DNA from: Symbiodinium sp. CCMP2592
Taxonomy: Eukaryota > Sar > Dinophyceae > Suessiales > Symbiodiniaceae
Reading direction: 5' to 3'
NCBI GenBank assembly: GCA_905221615.1
Contig: CAJNDT010000493.1
Coordinates: 62,001 to 126,000 of the forward strand
Length of the DNA stretch: 64,000 nucleotides
The notes below the pieces were generated by a model, which saw nothing but the letters and a program-made list of their open reading frames with translations, was not told the DNA's origin and did not search any database. Both the position numbers and the translations under genes were made by a program. Shown here piece by piece: positions 54,987 to 61,143 of the stretch; within the stretch, counting starts at the first letter, position 1; each line of letters opens with the position of its first letter.

Positions 54987-55580
54987 AAGACAGTTCGCCT
55001 CTCCATAGCTGTACTTAAACGAAGTTTTGCATGAACACATGGATTTAGGACTTGTGCGTGTGCTACTAAGGGGCCCGCAGCTGCTTCTCCGTTTCCATGC
55101 CCCTGTGGACGAAGCGTGTGCCGCATGTACGTAAAATGCTTGATGCATGCATCCCGAGACTCTGGACAAGGCAGGAAGACTGCATGAAAAGTACGTCTAC
55201 TGTTTCAACTGCCATGGATGGTCAACAGCGAGGACGGTGGCCGTGCTGATGTTGTTGAGCATGTTAGTGGCAGTTCTGGTGCTCATGATGGTGGCGACGA
55301 TGTGCATGATCATGATGATGATGATTGTGACGACGACAACCATTCGCGGGATGACGACGGTTGCTGCATCGTGTGACCACAAAGAAGTCCGCCGCAAATA
55401 CTGAGCCTGCAAGCCTAAATCATAGCTCCCTAAGCACTGCAAAGATGGCCTTGAGCACCTCATGAGGCTCGATCTTTGTCATCTGCAACAGCAGGTCTGA
55501 AGAAATCGTGTACATTGGAAAACGCATAGATTTGACCTGGGCCGCAACATACGCGTCTAGTATCTTGGGGGAACGAAAGG
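37328..55580 (-). CDS. SHQW/ankyrin-repeat protein, many-exon gene, N-terminus not located
   Basis: Joining small open islands through GT, GC or GA donors and AG acceptors gives a phase-consistent reading of about 515 residues. Domain order: LLQMTKIEPHE, then VFVSHQW-HHPDPQFKQ, WYDYISCPQ, IPWYITRC-FFALCPVID, RSWCRLERAVRE, GEGEFTEPEDR, KKLLYSFAEAL, then ankyrin-type repeats (WSPLHYAALRGD, AARLLIAARAKLE, TPAISTAAGYGS, SAEMVHRLLELHADV, GITPLMAAM), ending in VSECERVAARAL and a stop at 37328. This order matches my memory of a large, uncharacterised dinoflagellate family; function is unknown, and ankyrin repeats suggest protein binding. Exons (high to low): 55450-55580, 54149-54222, 53920-53963, 52749-52814, 51864-51993, 51389-51499, 50706-50769, 49989-50090, 46007-46129, 45836-45868, 44558-44644, 43501-43610, 43296-43344, 43034-43091, 40931-41036, about 39717-39840, 38247-38327, 37328-37405. 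Exons are missing before the first, around 45.8-43.6 kb and between 39.7 and 38.3 kb. Confidence 0.8.
38247..38327 (-). CDS. SHQW gene exon: DRNWTASSFARGHTLPHFI
   Basis: Twenty-seven codons between GTTTGAG|G and GAA|GTATAG. The NWTAxxFARG pattern is the usual end of the ankyrin region in the family. At least one exon before it is missing. Confidence 0.78.
39054..39095. repeat. TA microsatellite
   Basis: About 19 TA units with an ATACAC border. Confidence 0.92.
39349..39448. mobile_element. MITE family I copy in a SHQW intron
   Basis: TTCCTGAGTAGCCCCTG to AGGGTACTACTCATG. Confidence 0.83.
39717..39840 (-). CDS. SHQW gene exon: ALQHRFGRPTAMSKLCHHWG
   Basis: It follows TTTATAG|T, whose single base completes the Arg codon of the previous exon. 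GGITPLMAAM closes a recognisable ankyrin stretch. The donor is unresolved; the frame remains open beyond the lower limit given. Confidence 0.78.
39866..39953. mobile_element. MITE family K copy K3
   Basis: Left arm decayed; right arm AAAGGACAACCC intact. It lies 25 bp upstream (minus sense) of the ankyrin exon at 39.8 kb. Confidence 0.75.
40030..40123. mobile_element. MITE family F, reverse copy
   Basis: AGCCTAAGTCATTACC to TTTTGAGGCCCCT; lies in a SHQW gene intron. Confidence 0.75.
40461..40572. mobile_element. MITE family J copy in a SHQW intron
   Basis: AGCCCAGAGAGCCCAAC to GTATTGGGCTCTCTGGG. Confidence 0.82.
40931..41036 (-). CDS. SHQW gene exon: ankyrin repeat SAEMVHRLLELHADV
   Basis: It ends TTACCG|GCTAAGTATG, a strong GC donor. 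The upstream limit is either AG|AGGTCC or the GTGAC direct repeat about 10 bp further out; the latter keeps ...ALE-VTAEVPG in frame. Confidence 0.82.
41687..41759. repeat. Interstitial CCCTAAA array
   Basis: CCCTAAA units with occasional extra C or A, in a SHQW intron. Confidence 0.9.
42025..42145. mobile_element. MITE family D, GGGGCAG subtype
   Basis: Arms carry GGAGGGGCAGGGAAC, a subtype shared with the 59.1-kb copy. Confidence 0.82.
42310..43001. repeat. 33-bp minisatellite with 198-bp higher-order structure
   Basis: Twenty-one monomers of about 33 bp (GGTACTCCAAAGCCCCTAA plus a CCCTAAA-like half) fall into four sequence types. They repeat in the order A-B-A-C-B-D. Two full 198-bp higher-order copies (42441-42638 and 42639-42836) differ at a single base; a partial copy precedes them and decayed monomers follow. 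The array lies in an intron of the SHQW gene, between the GTGAC direct repeats. Confidence 0.95.
43034..43091 (-). CDS. SHQW gene exon: FGTPAISTAAGYGSMAALE
   Basis: Fifty-eight nt after AACGAAG|G. Its leading G completes the Leu codon of the previous exon. It ends GAG followed by GTGAC, and GTGAC recurs at the start of the next exon region, bounding an intron that holds the 33-bp minisatellite. Confidence 0.8.
43140..43294. mobile_element. Family-Q inverted-repeat element in a SHQW intron
   Basis: CCTTGGCTGACTTCTGAAG...AAAAGTTAAACTTTTCGCC at left and AAGTTCAAC...CCAACCAGAAGAACGCCAAG at right. On minus its end forms the donor of the 43.3-kb micro-exon. A related copy is at about 11272-11385. 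Confidence 0.75.
43296..43344 (-). CDS. SHQW gene micro-exon: IRLLCSARCDPLAQD
   Basis: Forty-nine nt between GCCGCAG|G and CCT|GTTTCTTGG. Both phases match the neighbours, and the donor side abuts a family-Q inverted-repeat element. Confidence 0.8.
43501..43610 (-). CDS. SHQW gene exon: HKDAARLLIAARAKLEGG
   Basis: It opens after ATCTCAG|G. A GA donor after GCAGCAG lets the next exon complete Gly-Ile-Arg-Leu-Leu-Cys as expected for the family; a GT donor 5 bp further on is an alternative. Confidence 0.8.
43803..43834 (-). CDS. Possible SHQW gene exon: EVGMSAVDIG
   Basis: A short island after GTGACCAG|CC reads P-x-E-V-G-M-S-A-V-D-I-G, which resembles the helix that normally precedes the AARLLI exon. 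Phases do not join cleanly with the exons I placed on either side. Confidence 0.3.
44131..44232. mobile_element. MITE family B, copy B5
   Basis: Ends GGGTGGTTGTCAAAAT and ATTTTGACAACCGACC; about 100 bp; no clear duplication left. Confidence 0.85.
44558..44644 (-). CDS. SHQW gene exon: ankyrin repeat WSPLHYAALRGDTELIENLL
   Basis: It follows AATCCAG|G. The G-W-S-P-L-H-Y-A-A-L-R-G-D...LL...ADP pattern is a textbook ankyrin repeat. The 3' boundary (AG|GACCC) is approximate. Confidence 0.8.
45484..45589. mobile_element. MITE family C, copy C7
   Basis: Complete; directly preceded by family-F fragments. Confidence 0.85.
45655..45785. mobile_element. Inverted-repeat element related to the 26.35-kb insert
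   Basis: GGAGGGACCCTTAATGGGGAC and TTTATTAAGGGTGCCTCC are arms around CTATAATGGGCTATAGAATG. Confidence 0.6.
45836..45868 (-). CDS. SHQW gene exon (tentative): KPCGKQAAQLI
   Basis: It follows TTTAAGTAG|AAG at the far end of family-D copy D9 and stays in phase with the previous exon. A GC donor after ATT avoids the TGA at 45824-45826. Sequence support is weak because the piece is short. Confidence 0.4.
45870..46000. mobile_element. MITE family D, copy D9, making almost all of an intron
   Basis: TACTTAAAGGATCATGGGAC and its inverse frame 131 bp. On the minus strand the proposed intron (46006 down to 45869, GTTATA...AAGTAG) exceeds the element by only a few bases. Neighbouring exons read in phase. 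Confidence 0.88.
46007..46129 (-). CDS. SHQW gene exon: KKLLYSFAEALVRQRLPFF
   Basis: Forty-one codons after acceptor GGTTGCAG|A (start may be a few bases further out). The exon ends GTTTGG|GTTATA and abuts a family-D element that makes up nearly all of the next intron. Confidence 0.65.
46231..46328. mobile_element. MITE family F, reverse copy in SHQW intron 8
   Basis: TAGGGGGCCTCAATAATG to CCCTGTTCTAAGTATCAGG. Confidence 0.78.
46658..46783. mobile_element. MITE family D copy in SHQW intron 8
   Basis: CACTCAAAGGATCATGGG to CATGAACCTCCAAGTA. Confidence 0.8.
46830..46966. other. Coding-like island inside intron 8 of the SHQW gene
   Basis: Both strands are open: plus GVDSENSCGNGGVAFAGKIY, minus CIDLPGKSHPPVPARVLRIN. 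It abuts family-B copy B6 (ACGT/ACAT flanks), beyond which further open sequence continues to about 47215. It may belong to a gene on the other strand or be a missed exon. Confidence 0.3.
46968..47065. mobile_element. MITE family B, copy B6
   Basis: Flanked by ACGT and ACAT, a decayed duplication. Open reading sequence abuts both sides. Confidence 0.85.
47372..47575. mobile_element. Composite family-G element
   Basis: Arms at 47372, 47463-47480 and 47550-47575; it retains the empty target of the 31.6-kb family-B insertion. Confidence 0.87.
47855..48070. mobile_element. MITE family E copy split by a family-F element
   Basis: The halves 47855-47875 and 47979-48070 join at GAGCTCATA/TAAGCCCCC, the normal family-E sequence. 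Confidence 0.85.
47876..47978. mobile_element. MITE family F nested in family E
   Basis: ATAGGGGCCTTAGTAATCAG to GTAATTATTTCGGCG. The nesting dates this copy after its host. Confidence 0.83.
48522..48645. mobile_element. MITE family D copy in SHQW intron 8
   Basis: TTGGAGGTGCCAGGGGAC and its inverse. Confidence 0.82.
48848..48926. mobile_element. MITE family H, cut by family D
   Basis: CTAGGACGCCCAGTAACC through GGAACCTGGGACTAC, then the D copy. Confidence 0.75.
48927..49046. mobile_element. MITE family D copy, inserted into a family-H element
   Basis: It breaks a family-H copy that begins at 48848; only the outer parts of that copy remain. Confidence 0.85.
49085..49191. mobile_element. 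MITE family F copy in SHQW intron 8
   Basis: TAGGGGCATTAAAAGCTAG to TTATTTAGGCCCCTA. Confidence 0.82.
49389..49550. repeat. Tandem duplication with TTTAGGG spacers
   Basis: TTTCAARCCTGGTTTGTGA starts at 49389, 49462 and 49526, separated by telomere-like DNA. Confidence 0.85.
49590..49775. other. Coding-like island inside intron 8 of the SHQW gene
   Basis: Minus: SNISSVSRVSKRIDVALLTT...SSLPVGTTLQLKFDI to a stop. Plus: KEASRALEFEGWLVVSSATS. Neither could be joined in phase to the neighbouring SHQW exons. Confidence 0.3.
49885..49972. mobile_element. Family-K-like element at the end of a SHQW exon
   Basis: On minus: CCTAG|GTAGGCCTTTGGGACAAT...GGCCAACCTAG. CCTAG occurs at both ends, and GT...AG are the first and last bases inside. 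Confidence 0.55.
49989..50090 (-). CDS. SHQW gene exon: GGSAGEGEFTEPEDREKF
   Basis: Thirty-four codons after GAGCCCAG|G. The GEGEFT...DR motif comes next in the family. A GC donor after GGG CCT is proposed; the frame stays open a further 15-20 codons into a family-K-like element at about 49890-49970, so the end is uncertain. Confidence 0.78.
50225..50305. mobile_element. MITE family F fragment in SHQW intron 7
   Basis: GGGCCAGAATAATCAGAATAG followed by a C-run; right arm missing. Confidence 0.65.
50432..50541. mobile_element. MITE family H variant in SHQW intron 7
   Basis: TAGACCCAAGAGTAACCTAG to CTACTCTGGGTCCTAG. Confidence 0.82.
50706..50769 (-). CDS. SHQW gene exon: CRLERAVRELSTDDTWVLI
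   Basis: It begins AAAG|G TGT CGT and ends ...AGAAGC. GAGAC follows the exon and recurs as the first five bases of the next exon, so this intron lies between 5-bp direct repeats and can be read as a GA-AG intron. Confidence 0.85.
51005..51034. repeat. TA microsatellite in SHQW intron 6
   Basis: About 13 TA units. Confidence 0.9.
51184..51265. mobile_element. MITE family I copy in SHQW intron 6
   Basis: TTCCTGAGCAGCCCCTG to GGGTACGACTCAGGAA; a stray right arm follows at 51350-51362. Confidence 0.8.
51389..51499 (-). CDS. SHQW gene exon: IPWYITRCSFFFALCPVID
   Basis: Thirty-six codons after acceptor GGAAAG|C, ending TTGGGGTCAGCGCTCCTG|GTGGC. The final TG plus G of the next exon restores the Trp of R-S-W-C-R-L-E. 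The opposite strand is also open here, but only this strand fits the gene. Confidence 0.85.
51658..51715. mobile_element. MITE family F left half, cut by family D
   Basis: GTGGGGCCTTAATAGTTCG then an abrupt change to the D arm. Confidence 0.72.
51716..51840. mobile_element. MITE family D copy in SHQW intron 5
   Basis: Abuts a truncated family-F element on its left and lies 24 bp from the WYDY exon on its right. Confidence 0.88.
51864..51993 (-). CDS. SHQW gene exon: LPLYLWYDYISCPQLEQ
   Basis: Forty-two codons with the WYDY-x-SCPQ motif. The donor is GCTCG|GTTCTGG. The intron that follows holds a complete family-D element whose end lies about 20 bp from this exon. Confidence 0.85.
52000..52720. 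other. SHQW intron 4 body
   Basis: CCCTAAA- and TTTAGGG-degenerate DNA, no intact MITE. Confidence 0.55.
52749..52814 (-). CDS. SHQW gene exon: AVRHLLSDVGFIPLDPSTEV
   Basis: It follows the strong acceptor CTGTTTCAG|G. The two leading bases complete the Gly codon begun by the previous exon. A GC donor after one base of a codon fits the phase of the next exon; reading on instead meets TAG at 52729. Confidence 0.8.
53539..53575. mobile_element. MITE family B, left-end fragment
   Basis: GGGTAGTTGTCAAAATTG and a short interior only. Confidence 0.6.
53676..53769. mobile_element. MITE family F copy in SHQW intron 3
   Basis: Runs without a gap into family-D copy 53770-53901. Confidence 0.78.
53770..53901. 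mobile_element. MITE family D copy in SHQW intron 3
   Basis: Follows a family-F copy without a gap and ends 19 bp from the HPDP exon. Confidence 0.88.
53920..53963 (-). CDS. SHQW gene exon: HHPDPQFKQMRVLQ
   Basis: A 44-nt micro-exon between AACCCAG|G and CAAG|GTGGGG carries exactly the HPDP...Q...VLQ motif expected after SHQW. The pentamer AGGTG occurs at both ends of the following intron. Confidence 0.88.
54149..54222 (-). CDS. SHQW gene exon: GDIVVFDASMGKAVFVSHQW
   Basis: The acceptor is CTACCTTGCAG|G. The exon encodes 24 residues including the diagnostic VFVSHQW, then V-A and two bases (TT) before a GC donor. Fused to the next exon this gives W followed by four residues and then HPDP, the family spacing. 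Confidence 0.85.
54279..54377. mobile_element. MITE family F copy in SHQW intron 1
   Basis: GGTGCATTAATAACTCG to AATTATTTAGGTCCC, 56 bp from the SHQW exon. Confidence 0.75.
54479..54573. mobile_element. MITE family E copy in SHQW intron 1
   Basis: CCTAGTTGCTGAGTTCATTG with a decayed right half. Confidence 0.78.
54678..54800. mobile_element. MITE family D copy in SHQW intron 1
   Basis: Nearly perfect arms; GT stands on both flanks. Confidence 0.88.
54855..54987. repeat. (TCTCTGTC)n-type CT microsatellite in SHQW intron 1
   Basis: Irregular TCTCTGTCTC units ending in a pure CT run. Confidence 0.92.
55450..55580 (-). CDS. SHQW gene exon: MYTISSDLLLQMTKIEPHE
   Basis: Forty-three codons, entered after ACGTAG with two leftover bases. 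The frame stays open upstream to about 55674, so the acceptor could lie further out. It ends ...CTCAAG|GCCATC, a GC donor, which joins in phase to GAGAAGGGAGAC of the next exon to give VLK-EKGDIVV. Confidence 0.7.
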
Positions 55581-55659
55581 CTACGTTTGGGATTATAGAT
55601 CCACAAAACAGATTAAAGGCTAACTGCTCTACTACTACGGCGAAGAGTTCGCGGCCTGT

Positions 55660-55806
55660 TCCCAGAGGCTCCAATATCCCTTCATTAAGGAAGAAACCTT
55701 AACATATATTAGGGGTCCTACTATAATTTAAGGTATATTCCTTGATTAAGGGATATACCTTAACTTATATGAGGGATCCTATGGTAATTTTAAGGTATAT
55801 TCCTCC
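55660..55806. mobile_element. MITE family J, rearranged copy
   Basis: Left arm CCCAGAGGCTCCAATATCCC then two copies of the TAAGGTATATTCC core. It lies just upstream of the first SHQW exon found. Confidence 0.7.
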
Positions 55807-56146
55807 TTCTAACGAGCAACAAACCCTAAACAATACATGGTGCTCAACCCCGAAATTCTCATCCTTTATCACACATCCTAACTCCCACGACCATGATGGC
55901 TGGCAGACAGCAGCTGAGCCCACAAGTCCCGACGAACCCCACTACTGCTACTGCTGCTAACGCCACCACTACTCGCCACTGTTGCAACCCTCTTTTCTTA
56001 GACCCCGACGGTACTCATAGAACCTCTTTTCTTGACTTAACCCTTAAACACTCCATGACCTAATATTGCAACCCCTCTTTTCTTTCAACTTGAACCCTTG
56101 CGCCCTAAACCCCTCATGCCCTATACCCCGTCATGACCGAATATAA

Positions 56147-56248
56147 GGGAGTTTCCGAACATTAGTAGTACCTCATCTTGGGGTCCTTATAATAAGGACC
56201 CTACTACTTAGGGTACTATATTAGGGTCCCCTATTTTCGGAAACTCCC
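56147..56248. mobile_element. MITE family A, copy A6
   Basis: 102 bp in reverse orientation with ATAA on both sides. Confidence 0.88.
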
Positions 56249-56343
56249 ATAACCTCGAGTCGAATCATCAGGACAAAGCTTCGCCGAGGCAGTCATCCTC
56301 TTCTGCAAGCGACCGTGCATGCAATTCCTGGGGTTTTGGAGTC

Positions 56344-56443
56344 TGGACCCAAGAGTAACCTAGGAAAACAAGGGTGCCCTTTTTGGTTTATAAAGGGGCT
56401 TATAAGCGAACTAAAAGCTGGAATAAGGGCCTACTCCAGACCC
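56344..56443. mobile_element. MITE family H variant, abutting family D
   Basis: TGGACCCAAGAGTAACCTAG to CTACTCCAGACC. Confidence 0.82.
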
Positions 56444-56567
56444 TACTTAAAGGCTCATGGGACTTAGTAAGTAAGGTTATAAGTGGGTTATAATTAGGAT
56501 AACCCCACTTAGGGGACTTATAACCCCAGTTATAACCTACTTACTAAGTCCCATGATCCTTCAAGTA
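56444..56567. mobile_element. MITE family D copy
   Basis: Directly abuts a family-H variant element at its left end. Confidence 0.88.
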
Positions 56568-56948
56568 GTAGCCAAGGCTTCATTCTGGGGATTTAGGGCT
56601 TAGTGTATCAAGGCTTTTCGTGTTTAGTGTTGTACCTAAGTAGGACTTTAAGGTCCAGGCAGGGAGGACCGCAGGGTTTAGGCTTGTAGGATGCTTTCGG
56701 TTTAGGGCGTAGGTCCCAGGCGCACTGGATTGCATGGTTTGGGATTTATGCATCTGGGATTATGGGGGGTTTCGGGCTATGGGCTTCTGGGTTACGATTG
56801 TCAGGGCTGAAATATTCGAAAATGCTGGGGCTCCACGGCAAACACCACGTTCCAACTTTCAAGCTACAGTGGTTCATGTGCGGAAAGAAGCTCTAGAGCC
56901 CCAGGCCTGAATCAGACTCCGTAACCATGAGGGTGCCCTTATTCATTC

Positions 56949-57049
56949 GGGTGGTTGTCAAAATTATGGTCCCTTTTTGGGTACCCTAAATATTAGGCGC
57001 CGTATTATAATACGGATCCAAAAAAGGACCCTACTTTTGACAACTACTC
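56949..57049. mobile_element. MITE family B, copy B8
   Basis: 101 bp with ATTC duplicated (56945-56948, 57050-57053). Confidence 0.9.
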
Positions 57050-57267
57050 ATTCAGTACTTGGACGGAAACACCAACACGGAACGGGAAGACGGGTACTAC
57101 CGTAAAATCCTGCACCATCAACACAGCTACGCAAGTACGGCAGTGGCCCCAAACATCGGAACAGACCGTCGGGGTATATTACAACGTAGCTATAGAAATG
57201 AGGACGAAGAATTATTGAGGCTTCGATATTAAAGCCTCAGAAGCCCTTAGAAGAAAGAACCCATACT

Positions 57268-57361
57268 ATAGGGGCCAAAATTAACAATGACCAACGGGGT
57301 TCCATATTATGGTTCTAGTATCATGGGCCCCAAACCCCTATTCGAATTACTAAGGCCCCAG
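57268..57361. mobile_element. MITE family F, reverse copy
   Basis: ATAGGGGCCAAAATTAAC to ATTACTAAGGCCCCA. Confidence 0.78.
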
Positions 57362-57540
57362 TATTATAGAATCCTACTATAGACCCCTTTAAGGAACCCG
57401 TATATTATAGAACTCTACTTTAGACCACTTTAAGGAACCCTTTAAAGGAACCGGCCCTATTCACCAGGCCAAGCTCCAAGGGAGTTGGGCGGTGGCCGGA
57501 TGAGCAGCAGGCCATTGCGGCCCGAAACCCCTAACTTAGT

Positions 57541-57651
57541 CTAGGATACCCAGTAACCTTAGAATAAAAAGGCCTCTCTTTTGGTATTGGGTAACTTTAT
57601 AAAGAACCTAGGACTACAAAAAGGGAATAAGGGTACTACTGGGCATCCTAG
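57541..57651. mobile_element. MITE family H copy
   Basis: CTAGGATACCCAGTAACC to CTGGGCATCCTAG, 111 bp. Confidence 0.88.
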
Positions 57652-57759
57652 TAGTTGCTGAAACTCTTAAGGTTCCATATTATCCTTATAGTATACGTAA
57701 TATACCCCGAAACTCTAATTCTAATCATTAAGGCCCCCCCCCCATATCAACCTTAAAAG

Positions 57760-57866
57760 CTTAGTTGCTGAGTTCATAAGCCCCCAAGGAGTGTACACTT
57801 TCAGGTTTATAGTGGGTAGCATTATCCCAAAAAGTGTAAAGTGTATCCATCCACTCGGCTACTTAG
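57760..57866. mobile_element. MITE family E copy
   Basis: CTTAGTTGCTGAGTTC to CCACTCGGCTACTTAG, with a 4-bp ATCC duplication near the right end. Confidence 0.85.
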
Positions 57867-58322
57867 TTAACCCTAAAGTCCTAAACCACCGACAAAAGCA
57901 TGCAAATCCCCTGGAAGCCCTGCAGTACCCATGCCAACCCCACCTTAAACCCTAAATGCTAAAAGAGAGGGACTAACACAAGCACTGAAATTTGCAGGAC
58001 CCGGTAAAAAGCCTAGCTACTCGCCAAATGTTGATGCTCCTGCGTGCCCTCTTGCAAAACACCCGGCAGAAACCACAAAATCCTTACTCCAACCTATAAT
58101 GCAACCGTTAAGGGATCCCTTAAAGGGACCCCTGTTCAACCCGCTATAGGCTAGGTCCTCTGGTCCTTTAAATAGGCAGCCCCTCCTTCGAGCGGGGGTG
58201 CGCCTGAGCCAAACCATCATGCGTAATGCAGGGGCCTAAAAAATTAGAATAGGGTCTTGAGCTCCTCTCTAGCATAATTTCAGCCCTAAGAAATCAAAGC
58301 AGTCGGCGTTCACGGGCGACTG

Positions 58323-58440
58323 AGACTGTCGCCTTGCATGTGCGAAAAAAAGAAACAGTATTGCCAAATACTCAAGCCTTTCTCGTACACCGAGGCGTCG
58401 GCGGAATGGACGAACACCGACACGTCTGCAGTCTGAAAAT
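58323..58440 (-). other. Coding-like island upstream of the SHQW gene
   Basis: The minus frame reads TADVSVFVHSADASVYEKGL...QYCFFFSHMQ and ends near CATGCAAG|GCGAC. Good protein character; it may be an exon of the same gene's N-terminal part or of another gene. Confidence 0.35.
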
Positions 58441-58456
58441 AACCCTTGAGTCATGG

Positions 58457-58562
58457 TACGGTTGATGGTATAAAATCCTGCATGACCCATTATAAGGAAT
58501 ATACCATAATTCCCATAGTTTCGGGTCCTTAAGGTAACGCAGGAGAAAGATCATCAACCGTA
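58457..58562. mobile_element. MITE family C, copy C8
   Basis: Complete inverted copy with several substitutions near its right end. Confidence 0.85.
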
Positions 58563-58609
58563 GGACCCTCAAACCCTTAACCCTGGAACCCCAAGACCTG
58601 CTAAAGCTA

Positions 58610-58720
58610 GCATATGTACGACAAAAGAAGTGATAGGTTCCCGACTCAGCTACGAAGAAGCCCACCACCTCTAATGCAAAGCTTCTATCCCCACAGAGGT
58701 TGAAGCCTATTAAAGTGGAA
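58610..58720 (-). other. Coding-like island
   Basis: GFNLCGDRSFALEVVGFFVAES is open on the minus strand. No boundaries could be fixed. Confidence 0.25.
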
Positions 58721-59080
58721 GATTGGTGCAAGAGTGCAAGATACGATCCTTGACAATTATTTTTGTGAGCGGCACATTGTAGGGGCCCTAAACTGAGAAA
58801 CCAGCGGAGAACCGTGAACCCCATAATTGCAGACCCTGAACTCAACACGGGAAGCATCAGGCAAAAGAGGGATCTATCCCCCGAGCCTCCAAAACACTTC
58901 AACCAAGAAATGCACCGTAAAGCATATCAATGACTCCCGCTATGATGTAAGGTGTATTCCGTCCAACAATCGGGAATTATGAAAGCCGAATTAAGCCCTT
59001 GCGAACCGCAAAAGACACCTTGCTACCCAAGCTACATGTCTACGCTGGCCCAAGAAAAGCTTTTGAAGCATCGTCGTAGA

Positions 59081-59225
59081 TACTTGGAGGGGCAGAGGAC
59101 TTAGTAAGTTACTAGGTCCCTAAACCCTAAACCCCATATATCCCTTTAAGGACCCTAGGAACCCTATAGATTCCTTTAAGGATCCCTGTAAGAACCCTTA
59201 CTAAGTCCCCTGCCCCTCCAAGTAG
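59081..59225. mobile_element. MITE family D, GGGGCAG subtype with foreign core
   Basis: The arms TACTTGGAGGGGCAG match the 42-kb copy, but the middle is a CCCTAAA/TTTAAGGATCC stretch. Confidence 0.8.
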
Positions 59226-59286
59226 GACCTTCTTGGGCCGAGCAAGGGAGAATCTATGAACATATAGCACGTCTCAAAGGCCTACC

Positions 59287-59410
59287 TACTTAAAGGATCG
59301 TGGGACTTAGCAACTGGGCTTATAAATAAGGTAACTATACTTATAACCACTTATGACCCCAATTAAGGTACTTATAACCTTACTTACTCAGTCCCATGAT
59401 CCTCCAAGTA
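59287..59410. mobile_element. MITE family D copy
   Basis: Full-length; 61 bp after the preceding copy. Confidence 0.88.
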
Positions 59411-59500
59411 GATTCAAGCCCTACTCTCCCTTACAACTTAAGCACAAAAGAAAGCAGCCGACCGCCGTACAAGATGCCAGAATCCAGCACAGGAAATCCC

Positions 59501-59635
59501 TACTTGGAGGATCATGAGACTTAGTAAGTCAGGTCATAAGGACCCCAATCGTGGTCATAAGGACCCCAATCGTGGTCTTAAGTAGCTATAGGTATAGTTA
59601 TCACCTAATTGCTAAGTCCCATGAATCTAGAAGTA
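59501..59635. mobile_element. MITE family D copy with internal duplication
   Basis: GTCATAAGGACCCCAATCGTG occurs nearly twice in tandem in the middle. Confidence 0.82.
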
Positions 59636-59639
59636 ATCA

Positions 59640-60500
59640 ACTGCCCAAGAGCCTGCTCCCACAAGTAAGCGATTACCCAAGCGCCTTGTCGTATGCTAAG
59701 GAACCATGAGGAATAGCATTACATGCTATAAACCCTAAACCGTTATAGTTCTGCCTGGCCAATTTGGGGGTTTGCGATGTACCTGTTGCTGAGAAGTCCC
59801 AGCCTTCGTCAGCTCGGCAACAGAAGCGGCGGCGAGGCTTTTTTTGCATATATACATGTATGTATGTATGTATATACGTATGTATGAATATGTATGTATA
59901 TATATATGTATATATGTATAGAGAAAACTAGAATCAGATGAAGGAGCCCTAAGGAATTGAACATGTAGTGTTAGGGCTTCGGGTTTAGGGGTACTGTATT
60001 TCGTGCGGGTTTTGACTTCAGGGTGGAGGATGTGCATGTTTCGTTTGGTAGATTCAGTGAGTATAGGGTTTAGGATCCAGGGTATATATCTACAACTCAT
60101 GAATGCGGCTAGGCTATGCTCGTTGCTGTTGATTAGTCTTAGCTGGCACTGTTGCTCTGACTACCATTACCAGCAGAGGCGTTCCGATGATAAATTGTTC
60201 TTGTCTTCTTATGGCTTTGTGCAATCTTGTGAAAGGATAGAGAAAACCCGGGCGTAGGTCTTTCGGGTTTTACGGGTAATTGCGACGGTATGGTGGCTGT
60301 GATGAGCAGGATCCTGCTTCTTTGGGTTTTGATCCAGTAGCACGTTCTCCTAGTGGCAAACGTTCCTATACCCCAGCAGCAACAACCATGATTTGGCCAA
60401 ATTGCTGCCCTCCTAGCCCCCCCCCTTATAACAAAGTCAAAGTTGCCCAAGCAAATTAGAGGTCGGCTGCTGAGTGGGTGGTGGGGTGCGGGCCCTATAG
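59640..60500. other. Region with weak coding-like patches
   Basis: Open minus frames at about 60170-60400 include FATRRTCYWIKTQRSRILLI. No splice context convinced me. Confidence 0.3.
59846..59921. repeat. TATG/TATA microsatellite
   Basis: GTATGTAT units with pure TATATA stretches. Confidence 0.88.
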
Positions 60501-60506
60501 GAAACT

Positions 60507-60592
60507 CCAGAAAGTTGGAATATGGTTTCATGGTAGGATACCCTATCATTTACCATAGAAGGGTTAGGATAATCATATTCCAACTTTCTGGC
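60507..60592. mobile_element. Single-copy inverted-repeat element
   Basis: AGAAAGTTGGAATATG and CATATTCCAACTTTCTGG enclose about 50 bp. No other copy in the window. Confidence 0.6.
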
Positions 60593-61140
60593 TTTTACCT
60601 TAAAGTGAACTATGCTGAACCCTAAAGCTGGAACCCTGAACCTGTATACTAAACTGACTAGGCAAATTCCAAACCGTAATGCTGTAACCCTAAACCCTAG
60701 TATACGAAACTTACGAAACAAACCCTAGACGCTAAAGCTCTAACCCTAAATGCTGTTTACTACACTGACTTACCAAACAAACCGTAAACCCGCAAGCTTT
60801 AACCGTAAACCTTGAATTCTAAAGACAAGTTCAGTGCAGCCAGTCGGAGGATGGATCCTTTTCCGCACACGAGGCCCGCCTCTTCTGCGAGAACTCGCTG
60901 ACAGTGCTTGGCTTTAGGGCTTAAGGCTTAGGGCCTTAGGATCGCGGGTTGAGTGGTTCTGAAGGGCTGCGTATTCGCTGTGTGTAATCGCTGCATATCC
61001 CAGCCCCCCAAAAAAGCGTAACGCTTTACATCATGGTAAGATTCCTTTGTGGTCCCAAGAGGTGATGAGGTTACCTACTCAGCTCGTGACGGTTTCTGAT
61101 GGATTTACGGGATGGCTGGCCCTGGCCCTACCCCTTGAAA
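60593..61140. other. Gene-poor region
   Basis: AACCCTAAACGCTAAAGC-type decayed repeats to about 60815, then unique DNA with nothing supportable. Confidence 0.45.
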
Positions 61141-61143
61141 CCG

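Noticed and set aside
54795..55169. Ser/Leu-rich and Arg/Glu-rich ORFs
   Set aside because: CT microsatellite read on either strand.
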